Shown in pieces: positions 51,181 through 60,598 of a stretch of 64,000 nt of DNA. Location: contig CAVSLN010000012.1 of assembly GCA_963728855.1 (NCBI GenBank), positions 62,001 to 126,000 on the forward strand, read 5' to 3'. The stretch is from AC-43 sp963728855. Its GTDB lineage: Bacteria > Actinomycetota > Actinomycetes > Mycobacteriales > Micromonosporaceae. A program made the translations under genes and the position numbers. Numbering within the stretch: position 1 is the first letter of the stretch; each line of letters opens with the position of its first letter. The notes beneath the pieces are model-generated. The model was not told the origin of the DNA. It ran no database searches and worked only from the letters and a program-made list of their open reading frames with translations.

Positions 51181-51732
51181 GTGCAGCTCGACCTCGCCGC
51201 GCTGGAAGCCGGCCTTGATGACATCCGCCGATCACCGCTTCACGAGGGCACGGTCGAGCTCATCGTGGGCCGTCCGGCCGTAGACGAACGCACGGTACTC
51301 ACCGAAGGGCATCTGGACCTCGCCGTCGGTCTGGTCGGCGACGGGTGGCGCAGCCGCGGCGGTCACCTGGACCGGCAGCTCACCGTGATGAACTCGCGGG
51401 CGATCGCGCTGCTCGCGCAGGGGCGCGAACGGTGGCCGTTGGCAGGCGACCAGCTGTACGTCGACCTGAACCTCAGTGCCGAGAACCTGCCCGCCGGCAC
51501 CCGGCTGGAGGTCGGCTCGGCGGTGCTCGAGGTCAGCGAGGCGCCGCACCGGGGCTGCAAGAAGTTCGCGGCCCGGTTCGGGCTGGACGCGCTGCGGTTC
51601 GTCAACTCCACGGTGGGCTACGCGCTGAAGCTGCGCGGCATCAACGCCCGGGTCGTACACGGCGGAGTCGTCCGGCCGGGCGACACCGTCCGGAAGCTGC
51701 CCGCCGGCTTCGCGTCCGAGCCCGCGGCCTGA
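51181..51732 (+). CDS. MOSC domain protein
   Basis: The 183-aa product carries a MOSC domain: EGTVELIVGRPAVDERTVL, GGHLDRQLTVMNSRAIALLA, GDQLYVDLNLSAENLPAGTR, VLEVSEAPHRGCKKFAARFG with the conserved Cys, and GVVRPGDTVR. The family handles molybdenum-cofactor sulfur or N-hydroxylated substrates. Xanthine dehydrogenase genes occur elsewhere in the window, but no direct link is seen. Confidence 0.9.
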   Translation: MQLDLAALEAGLDDIRRSPLHEGTVELIVGRPAVDERTVLTEGHLDLAVGLVGDGWRSRGGHLDRQLTVMNSRAIALLAQGRERWPLAGDQLYVDLNLSAENLPAGTRLEVGSAVLEVSEAPHRGCKKFAARFGLDALRFVNSTVGYALKLRGINARVVHGGVVRPGDTVRKLPAGFASEPAA

Positions 51733-51734
51733 TC

Positions 51735-52520
51735 TCAGCCCAGCAGGGTACGGAGCGTGGTGAAGCCGTACCCCTTAGCCCGCAAGCCGGCGATGACCGC
51801 GGGCAGCGCCTCGGCGTCGAGCATGGAGTGGTCGGTCGGGTGTGACCCGACGTGCATGAGCACGATCTCGCCGGGCGTCGCCGCCGCGAGCACCCGGGCG
51901 GCGGTGAAGTCCGGCCGGCGCGTGCCGTTCATCCTCCCCTGCCAGCCGAGGCTGTCCACGGTCCAGCGGACCGCGACGTACCCGAGCGAGTTGACCTCGG
52001 TCAGCGCCCGGGCGTCCTTGCTGCCGAACGGGAAGCGGAACAGCGGCCGGGGGTCGGTGCCGGTGACCGTCTGGATGCTCTGCGCGGCGCCCTCGACCTC
52101 GTGCTGGATCAGCGCCAGCGCCAGGCCGGCGAATGCCGGGTGGGTAGCCGAGTGGTTACCGATGCGGTGCCCGGCCGCCGCGATCTGCTTCGATGGCCCC
52201 GGGTACCTGGTGACGAAGTCGCCGGTGAGGAAGAACGTCGCGGTGATGTGCTCCTTGGCGAGGGTGGCCAGGATCGACGGTACGGCGTCGGCGTTGGCGC
52301 CGGCGTCGAAGGTGAGCGCGACGACCTTGTCGTTGGTGGGCAGGCGCTCGATGTCCTGGCCGGCGAGCGCGGCGGGGAACGACGCGGAGCGCGGGTCGGG
52401 CGCCGGGCTGGGGGACCGCGCGGTGGCGGTGGGCGTCGATGGGGGAGCGGCGCTGTCACAGCCGGTGACCGCCATCATCGCGGTGACGACGGTCGCGAGG
52501 AACGCTCGACCGGTACGCAC
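51735..52520 (-). CDS. Polysaccharide deacetylase (NodB-like) lipoprotein
   Basis: The 261-aa protein has a lipobox (MMAVTGCDS) and a NodB domain with VALTFDAGAN (catalytic Asp and metal Asp replaced by DAGAN pattern), GNHSATHPAF (metal His pair), FRFPFGSKD, VRWTVDSLGWQG and VLMHVGSHPTDHSML. It should remove acyl groups from cell-wall or other glycans at the outer membrane face of the cytoplasmic membrane. The stop is 2 nt from the convergent MOSC stop. Confidence 0.92.
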   Translation of the reverse strand: MRTGRAFLATVVTAMMAVTGCDSAAPPSTPTATARSPSPAPDPRSASFPAALAGQDIERLPTNDKVVALTFDAGANADAVPSILATLAKEHITATFFLTGDFVTRYPGPSKQIAAAGHRIGNHSATHPAFAGLALALIQHEVEGAAQSIQTVTGTDPRPLFRFPFGSKDARALTEVNSLGYVAVRWTVDSLGWQGRMNGTRRPDFTAARVLAAATPGEIVLMHVGSHPTDHSMLDAEALPAVIAGLRAKGYGFTTLRTLLG

Positions 52521-52649
52521 AGGTGGACGCTACGTCCCGTAACCGGCATGGGCAACCGTGCGGCACGGTACAGACCGGGTCCGGCTCAGCCCGCACCGTC
52601 GGATGGCCGGCCGCTGATCGTCACCATGGTCATCTGGGGTGGCCGCCGG

Positions 52650-53712
52650 TCAGTACGGGTTGCCGTGGCCGGGTACCCGTAGTTCGGTGAGGCGGCGGGG
52701 GCGCAGGGCGGGAGCCGGCGCCCCCGTACCGCGCGCCATCCCGTCGAGCAGCTCGGCGAGCGCGGCCAGCGCGGTGACGTGAGGCCGCCAGCCGAGCTTC
52801 CCGCTCCGCCCGTTCCGTGGACATCAGCGGGGCCTTCGCGGCCAGCCGTACCCACCCCGGCTCGGTCGGTTGCAGCCGGCCGTGCCAGGTCAGCTCGGCG
52901 CCGATCCGGAGCACCGGCACCGGCAGCCGTACCGGCCGGCCGCGGTAGCGCCGCGCCACCCGCACGCCGTCGAGCACCGGCTCGGCCGCGAGGTTGAACG
53001 CGCCGCGTACGTCCGACCGCGCGGCCCGCACGTACGCCCTGGCCACGTCGTCGGTGTGTACCGCCTGAGCCCGCAGCGCCGGGTCGTGCGGCACGACCGG
53101 CAGCCGGCCCAGGCGCAGCAGCGACAGGGGCGCGAGCGGGCCGACGAAGTACCGGGCGATCTCGGCCCCGGCGGAGCGCTGGAAGGTCAGGGCGGGCCGC
53201 AGCCGTACCAACCGCAGCTCCGGGTACGCCAGCTCCACCTCGTCCAGCAACGCCTCCTGGTCGGCCTTGTCCCGGCTGTAGCTGGAGCCGGGTACGCCGG
53301 TCGCCGGCCACTCCTCGGTCACCCGCTCGTCCTTCGGCCCGGGCGCGTACGCGCCGACCGAGGAGGCCACCACGAGCGCGGGCACGCTGGCCCGTACCGC
53401 CGCCTCGGCGACGTGCCGGGTGCCGGTCACGTTGGTCCGCCGGAGAGCCGCCCGGTCATGGCTCGGCTGGATCTGCCAGGCGAGGTGGATCACCGCGCCG
53501 GCACCGGCGAACGCGTCGGTCAGCGCGTCGACCGCGTACGGCGCGCCGACGTCCACGCCGTGCCAGTCCGCGATGTCGTACGGCGGCCCGGCGTCCGGGC
53601 CCGGTACCCGCCGGGCGACCCCGGTCACCCCGGTCACTCCCTCGGTGTCGGCGAGGCGGCGCAGCACCGCCGTACCCACGTTTCCCGACGCGCCCACCAC
53701 CACGATCCGCAT
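52650..53712 (-). pseudogene. NAD-dependent epimerase/dehydratase, frameshifted near the C-terminus
   Basis: ATG 53712 opens a short-chain extended fold: IVVVGASGNVGTAVLRRLAD (NAD loop), VIHLAWQIQPSHD, VASSVGAYAP, SSYSRDKADQEALLDE with the YxxxK pair, and HTDDVARAYVRA. After STERAERE the expected LGWRPHVTALAALAELLDG lies in another frame ending at 52650 (GHGNPY). The uncorrected frame continues as low-complexity sequence to 52630. One base near 52797 accounts for it. The sugar or lipid substrate is unknown. Confidence 0.85.
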
Positions 53713-53892
53713 CCCGCGCTGGTACCCGCCGCCACCCCGCCCATGCGTCCTACGGGCGGCGCCGCCAAAGCTCCAGCGCGACCCAGGCGCAGCCGATCCC
53801 GACCAGGACGCCGTGCGCGACGCGGATGGCCGGCGTACCGCGGCCAGCCAGTCAAGTGGCGGGATTAGAACAGGTGTGCGAAACTGGTCAGC

Positions 53893-55077
53893 GTGCCGGA
53901 TGAGGCCACGATCCTGCATGCCGACCTCGACGCGTTCTACGCGTCAGTCGAGCAGCGCGACGACCCCCGGCTACGGGGCCGTCCGGTGATCGTCGGGGCC
54001 GGGGTGGTGCTCGCGGCCAGCTACGAGGCCAAGGCGCGCGGCGTCCGTACGGCCATGGGCGGCCGCCAGGCCCGGCTGCTGTGCCCGCACGCCGTCGTCG
54101 TACCGCCCCGGATGTCGGCCTACACCGCGGCCAGCCGGGCGGTGTTCGAGGTCTTCAAGCAGACCACCCCGCTCGTCGAGGGGCTGTCGATCGACGAGGC
54201 TTTCCTGGAGGTCGGTGGGCTGCGCAAGATCAGCGGTACGCCCACCGAGATCGCCGCACGGCTACGCGAGGAGGTACGGGACCGGGTCGGCCTGCCGATC
54301 ACGGTCGGCGTGGCGCGCACGAAGTTCCTCGCCAAGGTGGCCAGCGGGGTCGCCAAGCCGGACGGGCTGCTCGTCGTACCGCCCGACCGGGAGCTGGCGT
54401 TCCTGCACGCGCTGCCGATCGAGCGGCTCTGGGGGGTCGGGCAGGTCACCGCGGCCAAGCTGCGCGACCGGCGGATCACCACGGTCGGGCACGTGGCCCG
54501 GCTCGGCGAGCCGGCTCTGGTGTCGATGCTCGGCCAGTGGGCCGGCCGGCACCTGCACGCGTTGGCGCTGGGCCGCGACCCGCGGCCCGTACAGGTCGGG
54601 CGGCGGCGCCGCTCGATGGGCGCCCAGCGGGCTCTGGGCCGGGGACCGCACGCACCCGACGAGATCGAGGCGGCCCTCGCCGGCCTGGTCGACCGGGTGA
54701 GCCGGCGGATGCGGGCGGCGCAGCGGGCCGGCCGTACCGTCGTGCTGCGGCTGCGGTTCGACGACTTCTCCCGGGCCACCCGCTCGCACACGCTGCCCCA
54801 GGCCACCGCCCGCACCCAGACGCTCCTTTCCGCCGCCCGCGACCTGCTGGCGCTGACCATGCCGACGATCGCGCAACGGGGCATCACGCTCGTCGGGGTG
54901 GCGGTGGGCAACCTCGACGACGGCAGCGAACAGCTGACCCTGCCGTTCGACCGGTACAGCAGCGAACTCGACGCGGCGCTCGACGCCGTACGGGACCGGT
55001 TCGGCTCGGCCGCCGTCACGCGGGGCGTGCTGCTCGGCCGCGACCCGGGGCTGGAGATGCCGCTGCAGCCCGACTGA
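53893..55077 (+). CDS. dinB: DNA polymerase IV (Y family)
   Basis: The 394-aa translesion polymerase has the catalytic carboxylates in LHADLDAFYASVEQRDDP and GLSIDEAFLEVGG, VGVARTKFLAKVASGVAKPD, the helix-hairpin-helix ERLWGVGQVTAAKL, and the little-finger region ending in the beta-clamp motif QLTLPF. It is intact and full length. GTG 53893 begins directly with the conserved region. Confidence 0.95.
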   Translation: MPDEATILHADLDAFYASVEQRDDPRLRGRPVIVGAGVVLAASYEAKARGVRTAMGGRQARLLCPHAVVVPPRMSAYTAASRAVFEVFKQTTPLVEGLSIDEAFLEVGGLRKISGTPTEIAARLREEVRDRVGLPITVGVARTKFLAKVASGVAKPDGLLVVPPDRELAFLHALPIERLWGVGQVTAAKLRDRRITTVGHVARLGEPALVSMLGQWAGRHLHALALGRDPRPVQVGRRRRSMGAQRALGRGPHAPDEIEAALAGLVDRVSRRMRAAQRAGRTVVLRLRFDDFSRATRSHTLPQATARTQTLLSAARDLLALTMPTIAQRGITLVGVAVGNLDDGSEQLTLPFDRYSSELDAALDAVRDRFGSAAVTRGVLLGRDPGLEMPLQPD

Positions 55078-55162
55078 GGAGCCGACGGTATTGCGGCGTG
55101 GCGGGGCCCCATCGCGGCCGGGCGCCGGAAGACCGCCAACGCGGTCACGCAGAAGGACTACG

Positions 55163-55207
55163 CGTGAGGCCGGCCCGACCCCGTGACCGGGCCGGCTCCG
55201 CGCCTCA
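55163..55207. terminator. Hairpin between convergent dinB and VOC genes
   Basis: GCCGGCCCG (55169-55177) pairs with CGGGCCGGC (55188-55196), and outer GTGAGGC/GCCTCAC extend the stem with a bulge. The position just before the VOC stop fits a bidirectional terminator. Confidence 0.6.
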
Positions 55208-55615
55208 CAGCTTGCGGGGCTCCCCCCGGTAGGTGCCGAACGACCAGCGGTTGCCCTCGGGGTCGCGGACGGAGAAGCCGCGCGAGCCGTAGTCGGTGTC
55301 CGCCATCTCCTGGATGACCTCGGCGCCGGCCGCGGTCGCGCGGGCGTAGAGGGCGTCCGGCTCGTCGGTCACCACGTAGGCGCCGAACGTACCGGGCCGG
55401 AGGTTCCAGGTGTCGCCGGCGTCCTCGCGCGTGGAGCCGAGCATGATGCCGCCGCCGAGCGGCCAGGAGAGCTGCGCGTGGTCGACGCGCTCGCCCTCGC
55501 CGTACACGGCGGTCTCCTCGAACCCGAACGCCTCGACGAGGAACCGGATGAGCGCCCGCGCGTCGCGGGCCCGGAGGGACGGCCAGACGGTGGGCGGTGG
55601 AGCGGTGTCAGTCAT
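55205..55615 (-). CDS. VOC family (glyoxalase/bleomycin-resistance-like) protein
   Basis: The 136-aa protein has the paired beta-alpha-beta pattern of VOC proteins: VWPSLRARDARALIRFLVEA, HAQLSWPLGGGIMLGS, AYVVTDEPDALYARATAAGA and GSRGFSVRDPEGNRWSFGTY. ATG 55615 is chosen since it lies 2 nt after the AraC gene stop. The substrate is unknown. It shares a transcript with the regulator. Confidence 0.88.
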   Translation of the reverse strand: MTDTAPPPTVWPSLRARDARALIRFLVEAFGFEETAVYGEGERVDHAQLSWPLGGGIMLGSTREDAGDTWNLRPGTFGAYVVTDEPDALYARATAAGAEVIQEMADTDYGSRGFSVRDPEGNRWSFGTYRGEPRKL

Positions 55616-55617
55616 GG

Positions 55618-56457
55618 CTACCAGCCTGCCGCCGCCAGGTCGGCCGCCGCTTGGACGTTTCGGAACTCGTCGGCCAGCCATTTGCTGGGCGGGCAGCCGG
55701 CCAGCGCCCGGAAGTCCCGGGCGAGGTGTGCCTGGTCGAAGTAGCCGCAGTCGGCGGCCAGCCCAGCCAGCCGGAGCGGGGCGCCGCTCGCGGCGCGCGC
55801 CACGATCAGCCGCCGGGCCCGCTCGAAGCGGACCACCCGGCCCGCCGCCTTGGGCGCCAGGCCGATCTCCGTCTGGAACCGGCCGGCGAGGTGGCGCGCG
55901 CTCCAGCCGACCTCCCGGGCCAGGCCGGTGACCGGGGCCTGGCCGCCGCTGTCCAGCAGCCGCTGCCAGGCCCGCGCGACCTCGGCCGGGACCGGATCAT
56001 GCGGGGGTACGGGACGCAGGAGCACCTCGTCCAGTACGGCGAACCGCTGCGCCCAGGTACCGGCTGCCCGTACCCGCTCGTACAGCTCCCGCGCGGCCGG
56101 GAGAACCTCGCTCGCCTCGACGTCGAGGCCGGCCAGCTCGCCGGCGGGCAGCCCGAGCAGGGCCCGGGCACCGAGCGGGCGCAGCCCGACCTGGATACCC
56201 GACTGCCGTCCTTGATGCACGATCAGCGCCGGGGTGGTGTGCAGCCCGCCGACGAGCGTCCCGTACCGGCCGGGCGGGCGGCGTGTGTCCGGGTGCACCA
56301 CGATGTCCAGCGGGTCGTCCAGCGTGATGATCAGCGTCAGGTACGGCCCCGGCAGCCCCAGGTGCGTCCCGGGCACCCCGTCGGCCTGCCGGTACCCGGA
56401 GTACCACGCCACGTACCGGCGCAGCGGCCCGGCTGGCCGTACCCGCACCGACTCCAT
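55618..56457 (-). CDS. AraC family transcriptional regulator
   Basis: The 279-aa regulator has an N-terminal sensing part (LRRYVAWYSGYRQADGVPGT, GLRPLGARALLGLPAGELAG) and a C-terminal AraC/XylS DNA-binding domain with two helix-turn-helices (LAREVGWSARHLAGRFQTEI and LAADCGYFDQAHLARDFRAL, then CPPSKWLAD). It probably controls itself and the VOC gene behind it. Confidence 0.92.
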   Translation of the reverse strand: MESVRVRPAGPLRRYVAWYSGYRQADGVPGTHLGLPGPYLTLIITLDDPLDIVVHPDTRRPPGRYGTLVGGLHTTPALIVHQGRQSGIQVGLRPLGARALLGLPAGELAGLDVEASEVLPAARELYERVRAAGTWAQRFAVLDEVLLRPVPPHDPVPAEVARAWQRLLDSGGQAPVTGLAREVGWSARHLAGRFQTEIGLAPKAAGRVVRFERARRLIVARAASGAPLRLAGLAADCGYFDQAHLARDFRALAGCPPSKWLADEFRNVQAAADLAAAGW

Positions 56458-56605
56458 CGGGCCATCATCCCCCGCGGTAGGGCCGGAACGCGGCCCGGAT
56501 CTCGGCGACGAACCGCTCCGGTGACTCCCGCCCGCCGCCGTCGAGCACCGGCGGGTACGGCGATCCGGAACGGTTCTACGTCGGTCACCCGACCAAGATA
56601 GGGGG

Positions 56606-57259
56606 ATGAAGCCGTGGCTACCGCTCAAGATCGCTGAGCTGACAGACCAGCGTCCCGCCGAATCGGATGACGACGTGCACTTCACCGAGTCCCTCGTGGC
56701 GACGGTTCTCGACGAGTACACCTCCCCCGCCGACACGGTCCTCGATCCCTTCGCCGGCTACGGGACGACGCTGGTGGTGGCCGAGCGCATGGGCCGGGCG
56801 GCCATTGGCGTCGAGCTGCTGCCGGAGCACGCCGACATCATCCGCGGCAGGCTCACCGGCACCGCGCATCTCATCACGGGTGATGCCCGCGACCTCACCT
56901 CGCTCGTACGGGGACCGGTGGACCTGTGCCTCACCTCGCCGCCGTACATGACCGCCGTCGACCACCCGGAGAACCCCCTCAACGCCTACGAGACACTGGA
57001 CGGCGACTACGGGAGGTACCTCGTGGAGATCGGCGACATCTTCCGGCAGGTGGCGGAGCTGTTGCGCCCGGGCGGCCACGCCGTCATCAACGTCGCCAAC
57101 CTCCAGGCCGGCGGCACCATCACGCCGCTGGCCTGGGATATGGCCCGGGCCGTCTCCCGGCACCTCACCCTGCGGCACGAGTCGTTCCTGTGCTGGGACC
57201 AGCAACCGGAGGGTATCAGCGGCGACTACTGCCTCGTCTTCCAACGCACTGGCCGGTAG
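56606..57259 (+). CDS. Orphan DNA methyltransferase (N4-cytosine or N6-adenine type)
   Basis: The 217-aa enzyme has motif I DPFAGYGTTLVVAERMGR, an acidic strand (AIGVELLPEHADII), the catalytic motif IV LCLTSPPYMTAVDHPENP, and VAELLRPGGHAVINVANLQA. The opening VHFTESLVATVLDEYTSPAD resembles the motif X region of such enzymes. No restriction gene lies nearby. The target site is unknown. A TRM11-like RNA role is less likely because no THUMP domain is present. Confidence 0.85.
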   Translation: MKPWLPLKIAELTDQRPAESDDDVHFTESLVATVLDEYTSPADTVLDPFAGYGTTLVVAERMGRAAIGVELLPEHADIIRGRLTGTAHLITGDARDLTSLVRGPVDLCLTSPPYMTAVDHPENPLNAYETLDGDYGRYLVEIGDIFRQVAELLRPGGHAVINVANLQAGGTITPLAWDMARAVSRHLTLRHESFLCWDQQPEGISGDYCLVFQRTGR

Positions 57260-57410
57260 CGGCTGGTGGGACGTACCCTGCCGCGTTCGTCCGGCGGTTC
57301 GACCTTCCGGCTCGGTGAACCCGCTGCCGGTCCTCGACGTTGGGACCTGTGCCGGTCCCTGTCGAGGGTCTCGGCGGCGGCGCCCTAGGGTCTGCGTGGA
57401 GGAGGTGTGG

Positions 57411-58682
57411 ATGCCGACCGAGGTTGAACCGGCCGGCGCGCGGCGGACGGGCATCCGGGATGCGGCCGCCCGTGCCGCCCGTACCGCTTTCGGGCCGCTC
57501 GAACAGCTCGGCGGCGGGCTGGCTACCGCGTTCCTGGCGCTGGTTACCCTGGCCTGTCTGGTCGTCACCGCGCTGCTGTGCCTGCTCGGAGTCGGCCTGG
57601 TCCTGGTGCCGGCCGCGCTGCGCGCGCTGCGTCTGGTCGCCGACCGGGAGCGAGCCAGGCTCGGTCGATGGGGTCCCGAGGTCCTCAGCCCGGGGCCGGT
57701 GCCGGCCGGGCTGCGGGGCGCCGTGGCGGACCGCGGCAGCCGGCGCGAGCTGCGCTGGCTGGCCTGCCATGCCACGCTGGGGCTCGTTCTCGGCCTGATC
57801 GGCGTGTTGGCACCGGTAGCCGCGGTACGCGACACCACCTTCCCGCTGTATTGGTGGCTGCTGCCGGCGGACGCCACCGCATCGTCCGTGGGGGTCGGGA
57901 CCGTGCACGACTGGCGGGGCTCCCTCGTGGTCGCGCTGCTGGGTCCGGGCTGGGTCGCGTTCGTCGTCTGTCTCGGACCCGGGATGGCGCGGCTGCAGGC
58001 TTTGCCGGGACGGCTGCTGCTGCCGCCCGACCCCGGCACCGACCTGTCCCTGCGGGTCGCCCAGCTCACCGCTACCCGCGCCGCCGCGTTGGACGCACAC
58101 ACCACCGAGCTGCGGCGCATCGAGCGATCACTGCACGACGGTACGCAGAACCGGCTGGTCGCCGTCACCGTCCTGCTCGGCGCGGCCCGCCGCGCGTTGG
58201 CCCGCGATCCCGCCGGCGTCGACGCCATCCTCAGACGTGCCCAGTACGCCGCCGAGCAGGCGCTGGGCGAGCTGCGGGCGGTGGCTCGCGGCATCCTGCC
58301 GCCGGTGCTGGCGGAACGGGGACTGGCCGGTGCACTCGCCGGGCTGGCCGCGACCTGCCCGGTGCCCTGCCGGGTCGACGTCGAGGTGCCGGGTCGGTGC
58401 GCCACGTCCGTCGAGGCGACCGCCTACTTCGTGGTGGCCGAGGCGCTCACCAACGTCTCCCGGCACAGCGGGGCAGGGTACGCCGCCGTCACCGTCCGCC
58501 GGCGCGGCGACCGGCTGCGCGTGCGAGTGACCGACGACGGCAAGGGCGGTGCGGACGAGCGTGACGGATCCGGGCTCACCGGCATCCGCCGCCGGACCGA
58601 GGCGCACGACGGGAGCCTCACCCTGACCAGCCCACCCGGTGGGCCCACCGTCCTCGACGTGGACCTGCCGTGCGGATCGTGA
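57411..58682 (+). CDS. NarL-type sensor histidine kinase
   Basis: The 423-aa kinase has an N-terminal membrane region with about four hydrophobic segments (ATAFLALVTLACLVVTALLC, HATLGLVLGLIGVLAPVAAV, SLVVALLGPGWVAFVVCLGP). The HisKA_3 phosphoacceptor follows in RRIERSLHDGTQNRLVAV, then HATPase motifs VVAEALTNVSRHSGA, VTDDGKGGAD and GSGLTGIRRR. GGAGGAGG precedes ATG 57411. Its 3' end overlaps the response regulator start by 13 nt. Confidence 0.93.
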   Translation: MPTEVEPAGARRTGIRDAAARAARTAFGPLEQLGGGLATAFLALVTLACLVVTALLCLLGVGLVLVPAALRALRLVADRERARLGRWGPEVLSPGPVPAGLRGAVADRGSRRELRWLACHATLGLVLGLIGVLAPVAAVRDTTFPLYWWLLPADATASSVGVGTVHDWRGSLVVALLGPGWVAFVVCLGPGMARLQALPGRLLLPPDPGTDLSLRVAQLTATRAAALDAHTTELRRIERSLHDGTQNRLVAVTVLLGAARRALARDPAGVDAILRRAQYAAEQALGELRAVARGILPPVLAERGLAGALAGLAATCPVPCRVDVEVPGRCATSVEATAYFVVAEALTNVSRHSGAGYAAVTVRRRGDRLRVRVTDDGKGGADERDGSGLTGIRRRTEAHDGSLTLTSPPGGPTVLDVDLPCGS

Positions 58683-59330
58683 TCGCCGAGGACGACCCGC
58701 TGCTACGCGAGGGGCTCGCCCTGCTGCTGCGCGCGGAGTCCCTCGACGTCGTGGCCACCGTCGACGACCCCGACGAGCTTCCTGTGTGCCATCGACACCC
58801 ATCGCCCCGACGTGGCGATCGTCGACGTCCGGATGCCACCGACCCACACCGACGAGGGGATCACCGCGGCTGTCGAGGCCCGACGCCGCCAGCCCGACCT
58901 GGCCGTACTCGTGCTGTCCGGGTACGTCGAGCAGGCGTTCGCCACCGAGCTGCTCGCCTGCGGTACCAACCGCCTCGGCTATCTGCTCAAGGAGCGGGTC
59001 GGCCGGGTGGAAGAGTTCCTTGCCGCCCTGCACCGCGTGGCGGCCGGCGGCACCGCCATCGACCCCGAGGTCGTCGCGCAGCTGCTGACCCGTAGCCGAT
59101 CCGACACCCGGTTGGACCGGCTCAGCCCCCGGGAACGTGACGTGCTCGCCCTGATGGCGGAGGGGCTGGGCAACAGCGCCATCGCCGAACGCCTCGTCGT
59201 CACCGACGGCGCCGTCCACAAGTACATCCGCGGCATCTTCGCCAAGCTCGACATGGCACCGGCCGACCGTACGGACCGGCGGGTCGCCGCCGTCCTGCAC
59301 TACCTCGAGCACACCGACCGCCGAGCCTGA
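58670..59330 (+). pseudogene. NarL/LuxR-type response regulator, one-base frameshift in the receiver
   Basis: GTG 58670 begins IVIAEDDPLLREGLALLLRA. After VDDPDE the frame is lost at about 58779. The next frame gives FLCAIDTHRPDVAIVDVRMP (phospho-Asp in IVDVRMP), VLVLSGYVEQAFATELLACG, GYLLKERVGR and a LuxR helix-turn-helix (LSPRERDVLALMAEGLGNSA, AIAERLVVTDGAVHKYIRGI). Deleting one base (C) restores a 219-aa protein. Without that, an internal start at 58812 could give only the C-terminal 172 aa, including the DNA-binding domain. Confidence 0.87.
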
Positions 59331-59349
59331 CGCCGCGAGCCGCGCGGCG

Positions 59350-59382
59350 GATCCCGGCCGCGGACAGGCCGCGACCGGGATC
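59350..59382. terminator. Strong hairpin between convergent regulator and serine hydrolase
   Basis: GATCCCGGCCGCGG (59350-59363) pairs with the complementary arm ending CCGCGACCGGGATC (59369-59382) with one mismatch. It lies 20 nt after one stop and 17 nt from the other, as expected for a shared terminator. Confidence 0.7.
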
Positions 59383-59398
59383 AGGTTCGGTACGCCGG

Positions 59399-60598
59399 TC
59401 ACCGGCAGAGCGCGGCGTCGAGTGCCGCCTCGACGTGAGCGGCCGCCTCCCGCGTCCTCGGCAGGGCGGTGACGGCGATGGTGGCCGCCCGCCCGTCGAC
59501 CGTAGCGGCGTTGCGGGTCTCGTAGCCGGGCGCGTCGCCGCCATGAGCCCAGGCGAAGCCGCCACAGCTCAGGTTGAAGGTGGCCAGCCCGAGCCCGTAC
59601 CGGGCGTCGCCGGCGACGCTGGAGTCCGGTGCATCGACGGTGGTCTGCATCTGCCTCAGCTGGTCGGACCCCAGCAGCTCGCCGTTCAACAGCGCGGTGA
59701 GAAACCGGTTCAGGTCGCTGGGCGTGCCGATCAGCTGCCCCGCCGCCCAGCCCATGGCCGGGTCCCAGGTGGTGACATCGACCAGCGGGTCTTCCGGCTT
59801 CAAGGCGAAGTACCCGTTCGGGTGGCGCTCCCGGATCGTCTGGTCGCCGAGGGCGGGCCAGTACGTGTGGCGTAGCCCGATCCGGTTGATGACCCGCTTG
59901 GTGATCTCCTCGCCCACCGGCCGGCCGGTGACCTTCTGCGCGAGCAGGCCGGCCAGCACGTAGTTGGTGTTGCTGTACTGCCAGCCGGTGCCGGGCGCGA
60001 ACAGGGCCTTGTGCCTCAGGGCGACGTCAACCAGCTCGCGCGGCTCGAAATAGGTGTGCTGCACAGCGAAGAAATCGGGGACGATGTCATCGTCGTAGTC
60101 GGGTATGCCGCTGGTGTGCTGAAGCAGCTGGCGCACCGTGATCTTCCGGCCGTCGATGCCGTCACCGCGAACCAGGCTCGGCAGGTACGTCTCGATCGGC
60201 GCGTCGAGGTCGACCTTTCCCTCGCCGACCAACTGCAGCACGACCGTGGCGGTGAACATCTTGGTATTGCTGGCGATCCGTACCTGCCCGTCAACCGGGG
60301 CCTTCGCCTTGGTCGTCAGGTCGGCGACCCCGGCGGCGTAGTTGCGGGTACGCCCGTCCCGGCCACGCACCGACGCGAGCGCGGCGGGAAACCCGTCATC
60401 GCGGACCAGACGGTCCAGCACCTGCTGCACCACCCGGCCGTTTCCCGCGGCGGTGGTCTCAGCGTTCGCCGACGGCGCGATTACCATTCCGGCGGCGGCC
60501 AGGCCGGTCAGGGTGAGCGCCCCTGCTACCGCCATCACCCGCCGACGGGCGAAGGACCGTCCAGCGGTACGCCGTGGCCCGTCATCTGGATTGGACAC
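59399..60598 (-). CDS. Secreted serine hydrolase (class C beta-lactamase / D-Ala-D-Ala carboxypeptidase family)
   Basis: The 399-aa protein has an Arg-rich signal peptide (FARRRVMAVAGALTLTGLAA, cleavage near SANAE). The SxxK motif is in IASNTKMFTATVVLQLVGEG, the YxN motif in WQYSNTNYVLAGLL, and the third box is AWAHGGDAPGYE. Such enzymes act on peptidoglycan peptides or other esters outside the cell. GTG 60598 is chosen for AGGGAG 8 nt upstream; a longer frame starts at 60652. Confidence 0.92.
   Translation of the reverse strand: MSNPDDGPRRTAGRSFARRRVMAVAGALTLTGLAAAGMVIAPSANAETTAAGNGRVVQQVLDRLVRDDGFPAALASVRGRDGRTRNYAAGVADLTTKAKAPVDGQVRIASNTKMFTATVVLQLVGEGKVDLDAPIETYLPSLVRGDGIDGRKITVRQLLQHTSGIPDYDDDIVPDFFAVQHTYFEPRELVDVALRHKALFAPGTGWQYSNTNYVLAGLLAQKVTGRPVGEEITKRVINRIGLRHTYWPALGDQTIRERHPNGYFALKPEDPLVDVTTWDPAMGWAAGQLIGTPSDLNRFLTALLNGELLGSDQLRQMQTTVDAPDSSVAGDARYGLGLATFNLSCGGFAWAHGGDAPGYETRNAATVDGRAATIAVTALPRTREAAAHVEAALDAALCR

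Noticed and set aside
53750..53851. Short minus-strand hydrophobic frame (VAHGVLVGIGCAWVALELW) between the epimerase and dinB
   Set aside because: It looks like the end of a small membrane protein but has no ATG, GTG or TTG start or ribosome site. It may be a gene remnant and is too weak to annotate.
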